Source: Shewanella sp. NIFS-20-20 (GTDB lineage: Bacteria > Pseudomonadota > Gammaproteobacteria > Enterobacterales > Shewanellaceae). From it: a stretch of DNA of 54,814 nucleotides. Position 1 is the stretch's first letter. The number at the start of each line of letters is the position of its first letter. Of the stretch, positions 25,753 to 35,275 are shown piece by piece. The stretch lies in the NCBI RefSeq assembly GCF_019209865.1, contig NZ_JAHUTT010000021.1, positions 1-54,814 on the forward strand, written 5' to 3'. The notes under the pieces were generated by a model. That model did no database searches and had not been told where the DNA came from. It saw only the letters and a program-made list of their open reading frames with translations. Made by a program: the position numbers and the translations under genes.

Positions 25753-28032
25753 TTAAATCTTGGCGATCTTCACCCCAGTGGTATGCAGGTTCATGCCTGT
25801 GACTGGTGAGGTGATATGAGGTAGTAAGTTGCCGCAATGGACACCTTTGCCGGTGGCTCGCGCCAGTTCTTTGTTCTTTGAGCCAAAGCCCATATAGGCA
25901 AATACTGTGTCTGGGCGGATCCCTGGGGTGACTAAGGCATGGCCTTCTTCACTGCCGGTATCGTTATAGAGGCGGACCTTGTCGCCACTGCGGATATTGA
26001 GTAAACCGGCGGTGAGCGGGTGGATCCATATGCCATTGTCAGACATCAAGTTGGCCAGCATGGGAACATTTTGGGTGCCGGCGTTGGTATGCACTGCCAC
26101 CTTGCCTTGAATAAAGAACAATTCGTCGGCCTTTTTCATGGTGACTTCACGGTAGCGGATCACCCCGCGTCCCGGTGCCATGGCTTCCACTTTGTCTGAG
26201 CTCAGTTCAATTTTGCCACTTGGGGTCTTAAACTTGAGGCTGCTGGCATAGGTGCCATCTTCATCGGGTGTCTTAGCATTGGCATAGCTGGCAACGAATT
26301 GTTGCACCATGGCACGCTCACGCAGCATCAAAGGTTTGCCGAAGCTTACAAAGCCATCTTGTTTAATCTTATTGAGTAGGGCGATATCACTGCCGACTTG
26401 GAACATCTGCAAGGTGTCCATATTTTCCCATGGGAAATATTGACCTAGGCCTAAGCTGGCACCGACTTCCTTCCATATTTGCCAACTAGGGCGAGTGTCA
26501 CCGATGGGCTCGACGACCTGTTGACGAACATAATAGGCGGGAGTTTTGCCCGACTTGTCGGCGATTTCTTCATCGCGCTCAAGGTAGGTCGACTCTGGCA
26601 GGAAAATATCGGCATAAGCGGCACTTTCGCTAATGTAGATGTCGCAACACACCACGAAGTCTAACTTTTTCAGGGTGTCCACAATGCGGGCACGATCTGT
26701 CATGGTTTGCATCGGGTTGGTGCGGCACATCACCCAAGCCTGTAATTGGTAGGGGGTGGCCGTTAAGGTCGCATCCAAAATGGTTTGATAAATACCGCCC
26801 GATGACCACATCAAGGCATATTGCTCATCCACCATGTCGATGCGTTTGGCTGTCGGCTTCGGCATATCTTTGACCCCAGGCTTAGCCAGAACGGGGGCGA
26901 CAGTTTCGCCAGCAAACTTGTTATAGCTGGCCGCTTTATTGCCAAAATACAGACCGCCTTTGCGCTCGATATTACCGATCAAGACGTTGGCGGCATACAA
27001 GGCGCGACGCATTTCAAATTCTTCGGTGGTAAAGCTGGAGCGATGACCAAAGTCAACACAGGCATGTGGCGCTGCGGCGGCATATTCGTGAGTGATACGG
27101 CGAATATCTTCGGCGGGCACATCGGAAATCGACTCGGCCCACTCTGGGGTATAGGCTTTAACTTCGTTAGCAAATTGCTCAAAGCCACTGACGTATTGAG
27201 CGACAAAAGCCTTGTCGTAGAGGTTATCTTCGATCAGCACATGACACATGGCTAAGGCGACGGCGACATCGGTTCCAGGCTTAATCGCATACCATTCATC
27301 GGCTTTGTCAGCGACAATCGAGAAGCGAGGTTCAAACACCACCAATTTGGCGCCCTTTTCCATTTGGGCATGCATCATGCCGCGGGTTTCGGACATATTG
27401 ATGCCTTCGTACAGGTTATGGCCGAAGTTAATGATGTATTTTGAGTTGGCTAAATCCCGCTTGATTTTGCCACCAAACATGGCTTTGGCGGCAATGACAT
27501 AACCGGCAGGACAAGTGGAAGCATGGGTAAAGGTATTGGGCGTGCCAAAGGCTTGGGCTAAATGAAATAAGTGGTTCGACAGCGAGCCTGATTTAGACGA
27601 AAACGCCACGGCTTCAGGGCCGTGCTGCTGTTTAATTCGATTGAGATTGTCAGCAATGATGCGATAAGCCTCATCCCATTCGATTTCTTGCCATTGGCCT
27701 TCACCGCGCTCGCCTACGCGCTTGAGTGGTTTAACGATACGTTGCTTATCATAGAGTTGGCTGTGACCCGCGCCACCACGTGCACAAACTGCACCGCCAA
27801 AGGCTTTGGCTTTTTCATTGCCTAAAATGGACACGTTCTTACCATTGACGATACGCGCCGAAATCGGGCATCGGGTCGAGCACATTTCACAGATACTGGC
27901 GACACTGGTCGCCGAGCCGTTGAGTTCTGTGGGTTCTAGCGCCGCCAATGACCCTGGCAGTATGGTGGCTAAGGCACAACTGGCGGTGCCTGCGCCGGCA
28001 CCTTTAATAAAGGTTCGCCGATCAAGTTTCAT
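25753..28032 (-). CDS. phsA: Molybdopterin catalytic subunit, thiosulfate/polysulfide reductase
   Basis: 759 aa from the ATG at 28032 (GGGGA eight bases upstream). A Tat signal, RRTFIKG, sends the folded protein to the periplasm. The N-terminal 4Fe-4S ligands are C48, C51, C55 and C83, and C174 (THASTCPAGY) is the likely molybdenum ligand. The length fits PhsA/PsrA (about 760) and not tetrathionate reductase TtrA (over 1000). The homologous operon in Shewanella oneidensis is called psrABC and reduces thiosulfate and sulfur. The neighbouring thsS/thsR genes favour thiosulfate as the inducer here. Confidence 0.93.
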   Translation of the reverse strand: MKLDRRTFIKGAGAGTASCALATILPGSLAALEPTELNGSATSVASICEMCSTRCPISARIVNGKNVSILGNEKAKAFGGAVCARGGAGHSQLYDKQRIVKPLKRVGERGEGQWQEIEWDEAYRIIADNLNRIKQQHGPEAVAFSSKSGSLSNHLFHLAQAFGTPNTFTHASTCPAGYVIAAKAMFGGKIKRDLANSKYIINFGHNLYEGINMSETRGMMHAQMEKGAKLVVFEPRFSIVADKADEWYAIKPGTDVAVALAMCHVLIEDNLYDKAFVAQYVSGFEQFANEVKAYTPEWAESISDVPAEDIRRITHEYAAAAPHACVDFGHRSSFTTEEFEMRRALYAANVLIGNIERKGGLYFGNKAASYNKFAGETVAPVLAKPGVKDMPKPTAKRIDMVDEQYALMWSSGGIYQTILDATLTATPYQLQAWVMCRTNPMQTMTDRARIVDTLKKLDFVVCCDIYISESAAYADIFLPESTYLERDEEIADKSGKTPAYYVRQQVVEPIGDTRPSWQIWKEVGASLGLGQYFPWENMDTLQMFQVGSDIALLNKIKQDGFVSFGKPLMLRERAMVQQFVASYANAKTPDEDGTYASSLKFKTPSGKIELSSDKVEAMAPGRGVIRYREVTMKKADELFFIQGKVAVHTNAGTQNVPMLANLMSDNGIWIHPLTAGLLNIRSGDKVRLYNDTGSEEGHALVTPGIRPDTVFAYMGFGSKNKELARATGKGVHCGNLLPHITSPVTGMNLHTTGVKIAKI

Positions 28033-28122
28033 TATGATTATCCCCATGTGTGCTTGCTAAGGGTGAGTCGTTAGACTCAGTGGTTTAGTCGCAGTGTGCC
28101 GAGACGAATGGGGGTTCGCTAT

Positions 28123-28136
28123 TGTGGTAAACCACA
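28123..28136. promoter_or_regulatory. Palindromic operator, phsA-proximal copy
   Basis: TGTGGTAAACCACA has six-base perfect arms around AA and sits 91 bases upstream of the phsA start. It is the first of two identical sites; the shared core is the 19 bases CTATTGTGGTAAACCACAT. Candidate binding site for the adjacent FixJ-type regulator. Confidence 0.7.
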
Positions 28137-28216
28137 TGTCGTAGGATGGCATGCAGTGAATGTGAAGTGCTTCAAAGTTTGATTTTTGACCAGCATGGCA
28201 GCGCGAGCGTGTCTAT

Positions 28217-28230
28217 TGTGGTAAACCACA
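28217..28230. promoter_or_regulatory. Palindromic operator, phsA-distal copy
   Basis: Second exact TGTGGTAAACCACA, 94 bases from the first, close to nine turns of DNA, so both would face the same side. It is 60 bases beyond the stop of the small membrane gene at 28290. A half-site TGTGGT also occurs between thsS and thsR (30507-30512). Confidence 0.7.
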
Positions 28231-28289
28231 TCCGCTCAATTTTTGCGAGATAAAGGCTGCTGGCGCCATTTTAGCGCGGATTGCAGGGG

Positions 28290-28529
28290 TTAATTGCCAC
28301 TAAGGCAGCGGCTCACAAGGTACCACAGTAGGCTAATGACGACCCCAGCTATCAAGGTGATAGTGATAAACCAGCTCGCCCATAGCGTGAACAGCGCCAG
28401 CCCATTAATGCTGCCTTCACAGTGGAATTCACATTGAGGATTGTGTTGCCAAGCGGCGTAACACATGCCCAGCCCCACTAAGAGCCCTAGGGGGGCGCTG
28501 ATGGAAAATCCTGCGAGGATGGCTTTCAT
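28290..28529 (-). CDS. Two-segment small membrane protein linked to the phs/ths locus
   Basis: 79 aa, not recognised. Two long hydrophobic segments (about 5-27 and 44-72) flank a short loop NPQCEFHCEGS with two cysteines three residues apart. It lies 54 bases after thsS and upstream of the phsA operators, all on one strand, so it may serve the sulfur-reductase system, for example in sensing or assembly. No clear ribosome-binding site is seen; the ATG at 28529 is the only good start. Confidence 0.65.
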   Translation of the reverse strand: MKAILAGFSISAPLGLLVGLGMCYAAWQHNPQCEFHCEGSINGLALFTLWASWFITITLIAGVVISLLWYLVSRCLSGN

Positions 28530-28583
28530 AGGGCGTTCTTCGGCGGGGTCATCTATTGGTATAAACTATTGGGATGGTCAGAT

Positions 28584-30449
28584 TCAACTGACAGCGTGTT
28601 CGCTCCCGCGCCGTTTGAGGCGAATTTCGGCAATACAGCCTTGCGCCGGTGGCGGGCGGTTGGTCAGGAATAATAAGCCATGGTGTTGCTTGATTACGTC
28701 ATTGCAAATGGCAAGACCGAGCCCTAAACCTTGTTCTTTGGTGGTATAGAAAGTGGCAATCAGCTCATCACTGGGCACACTGAGGCCGGTGCCATTATCG
28801 ATAAACTGCACATTGACTTGTGACGGTTGGAAATCAAACACCACCATGATCTCGGCGTGCTCGTTGCTGAGCTGTTCAGCAATGGCATCTAGGCTGTTTT
28901 TAATCAGATTGACGATCACTTGCTGGATGCCGACCTTATCGGCGCTGACAAAGTAAGGCTCGCCTTTTACCTGCGTACTCACTTGCACTTGGTGACGTGC
29001 TAACTCGAGTTTAAGTAGGGCAATGCTTTCATCGACTAAGGTTAATAAATTTACGTCTTGCATTACCGCCTGACGGCGCTTTAGCAAACCGCGAATGCGG
29101 TGCACGACGTCACCTGCGCGCATCGATTGCTGGTGGATCTTGTGCAATAAGGCAATGCAGGTATCCGCATCGCTGGCCCCTTGCCGTTGGAGGCGCATAA
29201 TGCCACCTTCGCTGTAACTGGTTATCGCAGCTATGGGTTGATTTATTTCATGGGCCAGACCGGCGCCAATTTCGCCAATAATTGCCGCACTTTGTAAGCG
29301 TTCAAGCGCAATTGCTTTTTGCTTGAGTTGCCGCTCTGATTGCAATAATGCCTCGCTCTTTTGCCTGAACTTGTATTCAATCCACAAATGATAAATGGTG
29401 GCGATAAGGAAGATAAATACCGCCAAAATCCCCCAGTGGCGGTTATTATCGAACCAATGCTTCAGTGCTTGCCAACTGCCGACACTCTGCTCTGGCGGCT
29501 GGAGATCGTTAAATAACTTGATGACCTCAAGTTGGCTGATAGGTGAGGTCCAGCCTTTGAGGTTGGCGGCTATTGCCGCGGGATGGTTTTCTGGCAGTTG
29601 CATTAACGCTTGGGTAATGTCTTTGGTCAGCGCCACATCGACCCGCTCGCTAGCGGCAAATGACCAGTTAGGGTAGAGATTAGTCGAACATTGGCAATCA
29701 AAACCGTTGGGGCGGCTAGGGTTAAGGATTCGATAGTCGTTGGCATTGATGAGGCCGCGTTGACTCATTTCTTCAATGGTACACAAGGGAGTGATGGCGG
29801 CATCGACATTGGCATCTCGCACTTGGTACACCAAGGCATCCAGTGGGAAACCTAAAAATTTCACTTGAGCAAAAAAGTGGTCAGGATCCATGCCCAACTT
29901 GTGCATCAATCCAACGGTCGCTTGATAACCACCGAGGGCGTGGCGTCCACTGGCGGCGATCACTTTATCGCTAAGATCATACAAGGTACGATAATCACTG
30001 TCGGCCCGAACCACGATAGCCGAGCCGATGGCCGAGGTGGTGCCATTATGCTGGCGTGAGCGCATGGTGGCTAACCATGACAGAGGGTATTGTTGCGACA
30101 GAAATAAATATTGGCCGGGATTGGTCACGATAAACTGAATTTCGCCCTGATGCAGTGCTAAATTTAGTTCTTCAAATGAGCCCGGGTGAACCTGAAAACT
30201 GGTGTGTTCCACCTGACTTTCCAAATAGCGCATCATAGGTTGCCAACGATCAACCGCGGCTTGGTAGCCCCAGTTGGCAAGGACACCGACCCGCAAGCTG
30301 GTCTTCGGGCTGTGCTTGGCCTGTTCGAGATTATTGGCAAACGCCGACTTGCCACAGAGTAACCCCATGAGTACCAAGAGCATCAATAGGGGTAATGTCA
30401 CCGACAAAGCCCTGATGAAGTTGCTGATCGTTAGCCGCTGAGTTAGCAA
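28584..30449 (-). CDS. thsS: Thiosulfate-type sensor histidine kinase (ThsS/TtrS family)
   Basis: 621 aa. A signal or anchor segment (about 13-38) leads into a periplasmic PhnD-like binding domain (about 50-320). A membrane segment (about 339-358) and a short coiled coil follow. The kinase part has H400 (GLAHEINQP), the N box NLIKNSLDAI and glycine motifs DNGTGL and GLGLGLAICND. The frame opens only with TTG at 30449; an ATG at residue 23 is an alternative. Sensors of this build detect tetrathionate (TtrS) or thiosulfate (ThsS, known from Shewanella halifaxensis); location beside phsABC favours ThsS. Confidence 0.85.
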   Translation of the reverse strand: MLTQRLTISNFIRALSVTLPLLMLLVLMGLLCGKSAFANNLEQAKHSPKTSLRVGVLANWGYQAAVDRWQPMMRYLESQVEHTSFQVHPGSFEELNLALHQGEIQFIVTNPGQYLFLSQQYPLSWLATMRSRQHNGTTSAIGSAIVVRADSDYRTLYDLSDKVIAASGRHALGGYQATVGLMHKLGMDPDHFFAQVKFLGFPLDALVYQVRDANVDAAITPLCTIEEMSQRGLINANDYRILNPSRPNGFDCQCSTNLYPNWSFAASERVDVALTKDITQALMQLPENHPAAIAANLKGWTSPISQLEVIKLFNDLQPPEQSVGSWQALKHWFDNNRHWGILAVFIFLIATIYHLWIEYKFRQKSEALLQSERQLKQKAIALERLQSAAIIGEIGAGLAHEINQPIAAITSYSEGGIMRLQRQGASDADTCIALLHKIHQQSMRAGDVVHRIRGLLKRRQAVMQDVNLLTLVDESIALLKLELARHQVQVSTQVKGEPYFVSADKVGIQQVIVNLIKNSLDAIAEQLSNEHAEIMVVFDFQPSQVNVQFIDNGTGLSVPSDELIATFYTTKEQGLGLGLAICNDVIKQHHGLLFLTNRPPPAQGCIAEIRLKRRGSEHAVS

Positions 30450-30633
30450 GTAAAGACTCGAGTAAGGGAATTTTGCTAACCATAAGCTAAGGCGGCAGAT
30501 CTCCTATGTGGTCAATATCAAAGTTTCGACTATTGGAATCGCTTAATGGTTAAAACTGCGATATCACTCTCTTATCTGGTGAGTATGACTGCTGTTATCG
30601 ACAGTAGTTGGCGATGCCGTATAGGGGAAGACA

Positions 30634-31302
30634 ATGAGCGAGACTGCGACAGTTGAACTTGGAGGCGAATGGGCCTCGCAGGCGATAAATGGCCCGGTGT
30701 ATTTAGTCGACGACGATGCGGCGATAGCCGATTCTCTGTCGTATTTATTGGAGGGCTTTGGTTATCAAGTTCGCTGGTTTGACAGTGGCGATAGCTTCTT
30801 AGCCGCGGTGGATTTACGGCATGCTGGCTGCGTGATCCTAGACTCGCGGATGCCGGGGCTCAGTGGCCAGCAATTACAGCAGTGCCTCAATCAGGCCTCG
30901 AGTCCATTAGCCGTGATATTTTTAACTGGGCATGGCGATGTGCCGATGGCGGTGGATGCCTTTAAAAATGGGGCCTTTGATTTCTTTCAAAAACCGGTGG
31001 CAGGACAAGTGTTGGCTGACGCGCTCGCGAATGGTTTGGATCTCAGTTGGCGCCAGCAAGGCAAGCGTTACCATCAGCAACGCATTGCGACGTTGACCGA
31101 GCGTGAGAAAGAAATTTTTCAGCTGGTGGTCAATGGCTACACCAATAAACAAATGGCTGAAACCTTGTTTGTGGCGGTGAGAACCATCGAAGTACATCGC
31201 GCGCGGGTCATGAAAAAGCTTGAAGCAAACAATATGGCCGAACTCGTCAAATTAGCGCCATTATTGCTTGAATCAACTGACTTAGCGCCGCTAGGCCGAT
31301 AA
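30634..31302 (+). CDS. thsR: FixJ/LuxR-type response regulator (ThsR/TtrR family)
   Basis: 222 aa. Receiver domain (about 20-135) with acidic residues DDD (26-28), the phosphorylation site D70 (CVILDSRMPG) and K in FFQKP. A LuxR-type helix-turn-helix follows (LTEREKEIFQLVVNGYTNKQMAETLFVAVRTIEVHRARVM). GGGGAAG lies upstream of the ATG. It is divergent from thsS across 184 bases and is expected to activate phsABC on sensing thiosulfate. Confidence 0.87.
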   Translation: MSETATVELGGEWASQAINGPVYLVDDDAAIADSLSYLLEGFGYQVRWFDSGDSFLAAVDLRHAGCVILDSRMPGLSGQQLQQCLNQASSPLAVIFLTGHGDVPMAVDAFKNGAFDFFQKPVAGQVLADALANGLDLSWRQQGKRYHQQRIATLTEREKEIFQLVVNGYTNKQMAETLFVAVRTIEVHRARVMKKLEANNMAELVKLAPLLLESTDLAPLGR

Positions 31303-31382
31303 CAGATAGTCAATTTGAGTGGGTGAAATCTGTTTAGGGCTATGATTAAATTAGCTCAGACCTACCATAGCGGGATGCAAGT

Positions 31383-32867
31383 GTGACCAAGAAATATATT
31401 CTGGCATTAGATCAAGGGACAACCAGTTCCCGTGCCATCGTCTTTGATCATGACGCAAATCTGGTGGCGGTGTCACAGCGTGAGTTTAGCCAAATTTATC
31501 CTCAGCCAAGCTGGGTTGAACATGATCCAATGGAGATCTGGTCATCACAAAGTTCGGTGTTGATTGAAGTGTTAGCGCGGGCGGGTATTCGCAGCCGTGA
31601 AGTGGCGGCCATTGGCATCACCAATCAGCGCGAAACCACGGTGGTGTGGAATAAGCATACTGGCAAACCCATTTATAACGCCATTGTGTGGCAGTGTCGG
31701 CGCAGCAGTGAGATTTGTGAACAACTGCAGGCCGAGGGCCATCAAGATTTGATCCGTGAACGAACCGGGCTGGTGCTCGATCCGTATTTTTCTGCTACTA
31801 AAATCAAATGGATTTTAGATAATGTCGCCGGCGCTCGGGCGCAAGCTGAGCAGGGGGAGTTACTGTTTGGCACCATAGATACTTGGTTGCTATGGAAACT
31901 CACCGAGGGGGCGGTGCACGCCACTGACCCAACCAACGCCTCACGCACCATGTTGTATAACATTCACCAGCAAGATTGGGATCCCGAGCTGTTGGCGATG
32001 TTTGGCATTCCCGCCAGCATGCTGCCAAAGGTGCAGGCCTCATCATCGATTTTTGGTTCGACGCGTATTGGTGGCCAAGGCGTAGAGATTGCCATTGCCG
32101 GTGTGGCTGGCGATCAGCAGTCGGCCTTATTTGGACAATTGTGTGTTGAAAAAGGCATGGCCAAAAATACCTATGGGACCGGTTGCTTTTTGTTAATGAA
32201 TACCGGCCTTGAAGCGGTGCGTTCGCATCATGGCTTGCTAACCACGATTGCCATAGGCGCCAACGGTGAAGTCAATTACGCCCTCGAAGGCTCAGTGTTT
32301 ATGGGTGGGGCGACCATTCAATGGTTGCGTGACGAGTTGGGGTTGATCCGCGATGCTCAAGATACCGAGTATTTCGCTTCCAAAGTTGCCAACACCAATG
32401 GCGTCTATTTAGTGCCGGCGTTTGTCGGTTTGGGTGCCCCTTATTGGCGCCCCGATGCCCGCGGTGCTTTAGTGGGATTAACCCGTGGCGCGAATCGTAA
32501 TCATATTATTCGGGCCGCGCTGGAATCCATTGCCTATCAGAGCCGAGACTTACTCGACGCCATGATTAAAGACAGTGGCTTACCCCTGAAACAATTGCGG
32601 GTGGATGGCGGCGCTGTTGCCAATGATTTTTTAATGCAATTTCAAGCCGATATTACCAATACCCAAGTCATCAGACCCAAGCAAACCGAAACCACGGCGA
32701 TGGGCGCTGCATTTTTAGCGGGGTTAGCGGTCGGGTTTTGGCAATCGAGCAGTGAATTGGATCATAAGGCCACTGTCGATAAATGTTTTGAACCTGAAAT
32801 TGACGATGTCAGTCGCCAGGGGCTATATCAAGGATGGCAGCAAGCGGTTAGACAAACCCTCAGCTAA
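31383..32867 (+). CDS. glpK: Glycerol kinase
   Basis: 494 aa from a GTG at 31383. It phosphorylates glycerol to glycerol 3-phosphate. FGGY-family marks are intact: [16 protein letters not shown] at the N terminus, [39 protein letters not shown] and KNTYGTGCF. No glpF or glpD neighbour is visible. Its stop overlaps by four bases the stop of a small gene on the other strand. Confidence 0.97.
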   Translation: MTKKYILALDQGTTSSRAIVFDHDANLVAVSQREFSQIYPQPSWVEHDPMEIWSSQSSVLIEVLARAGIRSREVAAIGITNQRETTVVWNKHTGKPIYNAIVWQCRRSSEICEQLQAEGHQDLIRERTGLVLDPYFSATKIKWILDNVAGARAQAEQGELLFGTIDTWLLWKLTEGAVHATDPTNASRTMLYNIHQQDWDPELLAMFGIPASMLPKVQASSSIFGSTRIGGQGVEIAIAGVAGDQQSALFGQLCVEKGMAKNTYGTGCFLLMNTGLEAVRSHHGLLTTIAIGANGEVNYALEGSVFMGGATIQWLRDELGLIRDAQDTEYFASKVANTNGVYLVPAFVGLGAPYWRPDARGALVGLTRGANRNHIIRAALESIAYQSRDLLDAMIKDSGLPLKQLRVDGGAVANDFLMQFQADITNTQVIRPKQTETTAMGAAFLAGLAVGFWQSSSELDHKATVDKCFEPEIDDVSRQGLYQGWQQAVRQTLS

Positions 32868-33142
32868 ATTTCAATATCGATATGACCGCCTTGGCGCGCT
32901 GCTGGGGGGGGGTGATCCCGTTCAGGCTCCCCTTCAGTTTGGCGCCGATGTTGATGACGCCGGTCTTGCTTGCGCCGCTCTTTAGGCTCATTGCTTAAGC
33001 CGTTAGGTGAGTCGGCCAAGGTCTCTTGGTGATCATCGGCGGCACTGGGCGCGACCTGACTGACTCGTTCAATCTTGGGCTTGGGTTTAATGGCTGCGGT
33101 TACTGGCCGAGCGAGCATGGCATACAGGCTATCGAGTCCCAT
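32864..33142 (-). CDS. Small hypothetical protein, hydrophilic and charged
   Basis: 92 aa from the ATG at 33142, which has a perfect GGAGG five bases upstream, strong support for a real gene. The N terminus [25 protein letters not shown] is followed by a low-complexity tail rich in Arg, Lys, Asp, Glu, His and Gln ([18 protein letters not shown]), probably disordered. No family recognised. It is convergent with glpK, sharing four bases at the stops, and divergent from mraZ. Confidence 0.6.
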   Translation of the reverse strand: MGLDSLYAMLARPVTAAIKPKPKIERVSQVAPSAADDHQETLADSPNGLSNEPKERRKQDRRHQHRRQTEGEPERDHPPPAARQGGHIDIEI

Positions 33143-33427
33143 CATTGCCTCCAAAGGATAAGCGTGTCTATTTATCGACCGTAATGATTAAATCTTAACC
33201 TTTTTTGTGATCTGTGGCGTGATGCTTTTGGCTGATTTCCGTTAAACTGCGCCACTTTTATGATGGGTATCGGTACGGGGTCGCCACTTAAGCGATTCTT
33301 TTCAGTCATATTTAGTGGCAGAGCGTGCTCCCACCCCCACTATCTTCCACTTTCATGTCTTTCTCGGTTATGCCAAAAACACAGTGCTAACCCGCTTGGT
33401 GACTGGCTTTAAACCCCGACGGTATCC

Positions 33428-33457
33428 TTGACAAGCCTTGCCTTCTGTCCCTAAACT
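33428..33457 (+). promoter_or_regulatory. Main promoter of the dcw cluster (Pmra)
   Basis: A perfect TTGACA (33428-33433) and TAAACT (33452-33457) with an 18-base spacer. It lies directly upstream of the MraZ box. Confidence 0.6.
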
Positions 33458-33466
33458 TAAGTGTTG

Positions 33467-33491
33467 TGGGAATTTGTGGGTATTGGTGGAT
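33467..33491 (+). promoter_or_regulatory. MraZ box
   Basis: Three direct repeats at ten-base spacing: TGGGA (33467-33471), TGGGT (33477-33481) and TGGAT (33487-33491). E. coli MraZ binds TGGGN repeats with five-base spacers in front of its own operon, so the same autoregulation is expected. The third repeat is imperfect. Confidence 0.8.
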
Positions 33492-33519
33492 CGTATCTCT
33501 TAAAAAAGGAAGATAATAA

Positions 33520-33990
33520 TTGTTTCGCGGGGCGAGTTTACTCAATCTTGATGCCAAAGGACGGATCGCTATGCCAGTGCGATACCGTGAGGCTTTGTGT
33601 CGCGAAAATACTGATGATCACCGCGGTAAACTTGTGGTGACGGTCGACATTAACTCGCCTTGTTTATTGATATATCCCCTGGATGAGTGGCAAAAAGTTG
33701 AAGATAAGCTGTTGACCTTATCCGACACTCAGCCGGCGGAGCGTGCCTTGAAGCGCTTGCTGCTTGGGCATGCTCATGAGATTGAATTAGATGCCAACTC
33801 ACGGTTATTAATCCCACCCGTATTACGTCAATATGCGCACTTTGATAAGCAATTAACCTTGGTCGGCCAACTCAATAAATTTGAGTTGTGGGATCAGGCG
33901 CAGTGGCAACAACAAGTACAAATGGATCAACAAGTGATCCTTAATGAACCGCTGGCGGACAATGTTCGTTTGGCGGATTTTTCACTGTAG
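33520..33990 (+). CDS. mraZ: Transcriptional regulator MraZ
   Basis: 156 aa with two SpoVT/AbrB-like halves; MFRGASLLNLDAKGRIAMPVRYRE is the family start. The initiation codon is TTG at 33520, with AAGGAAG upstream and no ATG in range. MraZ forms a ring and controls the dcw cluster through repeats such as those at 33467-33491. First gene of the cluster; rsmH starts 24 bases after its stop. Confidence 0.95.
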   Translation: MFRGASLLNLDAKGRIAMPVRYREALCRENTDDHRGKLVVTVDINSPCLLIYPLDEWQKVEDKLLTLSDTQPAERALKRLLLGHAHEIELDANSRLLIPPVLRQYAHFDKQLTLVGQLNKFELWDQAQWQQQVQMDQQVILNEPLADNVRLADFSL

Positions 33991-34014
33991 TGAAACCAGA
34001 AAACAGAGACAAAC

Positions 34015-34953
34015 ATGAGTGAATTTGCCCATTTATCCGTATTGCTGCAAGAAACCGTCGACGGTCTCAACATTCGTCCCGACGGGATCTATATTGATGG
34101 CACTTTCGGCCGTGGAGGCCATTCTGCGCAAATTCTCAATCGTTTGGGTGCCGATGGCCGATTGATTGCTATCGACAGAGATCCACAAGCCATCGCCGCG
34201 GCGCAACGATTTGCCGATGATAAGCGTTTCCAAATCGTCCATGGTGGTTTTGGCCAGTTAGCCGACTATGTGGAAGAGTTAGGCCTGACCGGCAAAATCG
34301 ATGGAGTATTGTTGGATTTAGGGGTGTCTTCGCCTCAGCTCGATGATGCGGATCGCGGCTTTAGTTTTTTACGGGACGGCCCGTTAGATATGCGCATGGA
34401 CAACAGCCGTGGACAAACAGCGGCGCAGTGGTTGGCTAAGGCAGAAATTGAAGACATGGCTTGGGTCTTTAAAACCTATGGCGAAGAACGTAATGGCCGC
34501 CACATCGCCCGTTGTATCGCGGCAGACCGCGCCGAAACTCCGTTCGAGCGTACCAAGCAATTGGCCGACTTGATTGCCCGTATTTCTAAATCAAAAGAGC
34601 GCAATAAGCACCCAGCCACCCGAGTCTTTCAAGCAATCCGAATTTATATCAATAGCGAACTCGAGCAAATCGATCAGGCATTAGAAGGCTCTTTGCGCGC
34701 TTTAGCGCCTGCAGGGCGTTTGTCGATTATTAGTTTTCACTCGTTAGAAGATCGCATTGTTAAGCGTTTTATTCGCCGTCATAGCCAAGGGGAACAAGTG
34801 CCTCATGGCTTGCCGGTGACCGAGGCTGAAATTAATCGTAATCGGACCTTGCAACCCATAGGTAAGGCGTTAAAACCGTCTGAAGCTGAATTGGCCGTCA
34901 ATCCCAGAGCACGCAGTTCAGTGCTGCGGGTTGCTGAGCGTTTGGCGAACTAA
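34015..34953 (+). CDS. rsmH: 16S rRNA (cytosine1402-N4)-methyltransferase
   Basis: 312 aa; methylates N4 of C1402 in the ribosomal P site. The SAM-binding start is [16 protein letters not shown], followed by [12 protein letters not shown], the family segment [23 protein letters not shown] and the C-terminal [15 protein letters not shown]. Formerly mraW. It is normal in length and lies between mraZ and ftsL. Confidence 0.97.
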   Translation: MSEFAHLSVLLQETVDGLNIRPDGIYIDGTFGRGGHSAQILNRLGADGRLIAIDRDPQAIAAAQRFADDKRFQIVHGGFGQLADYVEELGLTGKIDGVLLDLGVSSPQLDDADRGFSFLRDGPLDMRMDNSRGQTAAQWLAKAEIEDMAWVFKTYGEERNGRHIARCIAADRAETPFERTKQLADLIARISKSKERNKHPATRVFQAIRIYINSELEQIDQALEGSLRALAPAGRLSIISFHSLEDRIVKRFIRRHSQGEQVPHGLPVTEAEINRNRTLQPIGKALKPSEAELAVNPRARSSVLRVAERLAN

Positions 34954-34960
34954 GTTGGCT

Positions 34961-35275
34961 ATGGCTAAGGCAGATCAAAACTTACTGGGCATAGTGGTTG
35001 CTGACCTGTGGCAGCACAGGTATGTGGTGTTACTGGCCTTAGCCGTGCTGATCAATGCCGTGGTTGTGGTGTTGGTGAGTCATGAGAGTCGGCAGTTGAT
35101 CAGTCATTGGGATCAATTGATGCAAAAGCGAGATCAATTAGATATCGAGTGGCGCAACTTGCTACTGGAAGAGCAATCGCAAGCTGAACACAGTCGTATT
35201 ACTCAGATTGCTACCAAGGAATTGCACATGAATCGACCCCTTCCCAGTGAGGAAGTGGTAGTGAGGCGACCATGA
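34961..35275 (+). CDS. ftsL: Cell division protein FtsL
   Basis: 104 aa from the ATG at 34961, seven bases after the rsmH stop; an earlier frame start lies inside rsmH. One membrane segment (about 24-44, YVVLLALAVLINAVVVVLV) is followed by a periplasmic leucine-zipper-like helix ending near HMNRPLP. FtsL forms the FtsQLB complex that activates FtsWI. Its stop overlaps the ftsI start by four bases. Confidence 0.92.
   Translation: MAKADQNLLGIVVADLWQHRYVVLLALAVLINAVVVVLVSHESRQLISHWDQLMQKRDQLDIEWRNLLLEEQSQAEHSRITQIATKELHMNRPLPSEEVVVRRP

Larger units (their letters stand above)
33143..33519. other. 377-base region between the small gene and mraZ
   Basis: No gene is supported. The right part holds the main dcw promoter and a MraZ box. 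The remainder is an untranslated region with no repeat or stable stem that I could identify. Confidence 0.5.

Noticed and set aside
26821..27255. 144-codon frame on the plus strand inside phsA
   Set aside because: Antisense of a conserved catalytic subunit, no start signals or family.
32752..32985. 77-codon plus-strand frame across the glpK end
   Set aside because: Out of frame with glpK and overlapping both neighbours; no start site.
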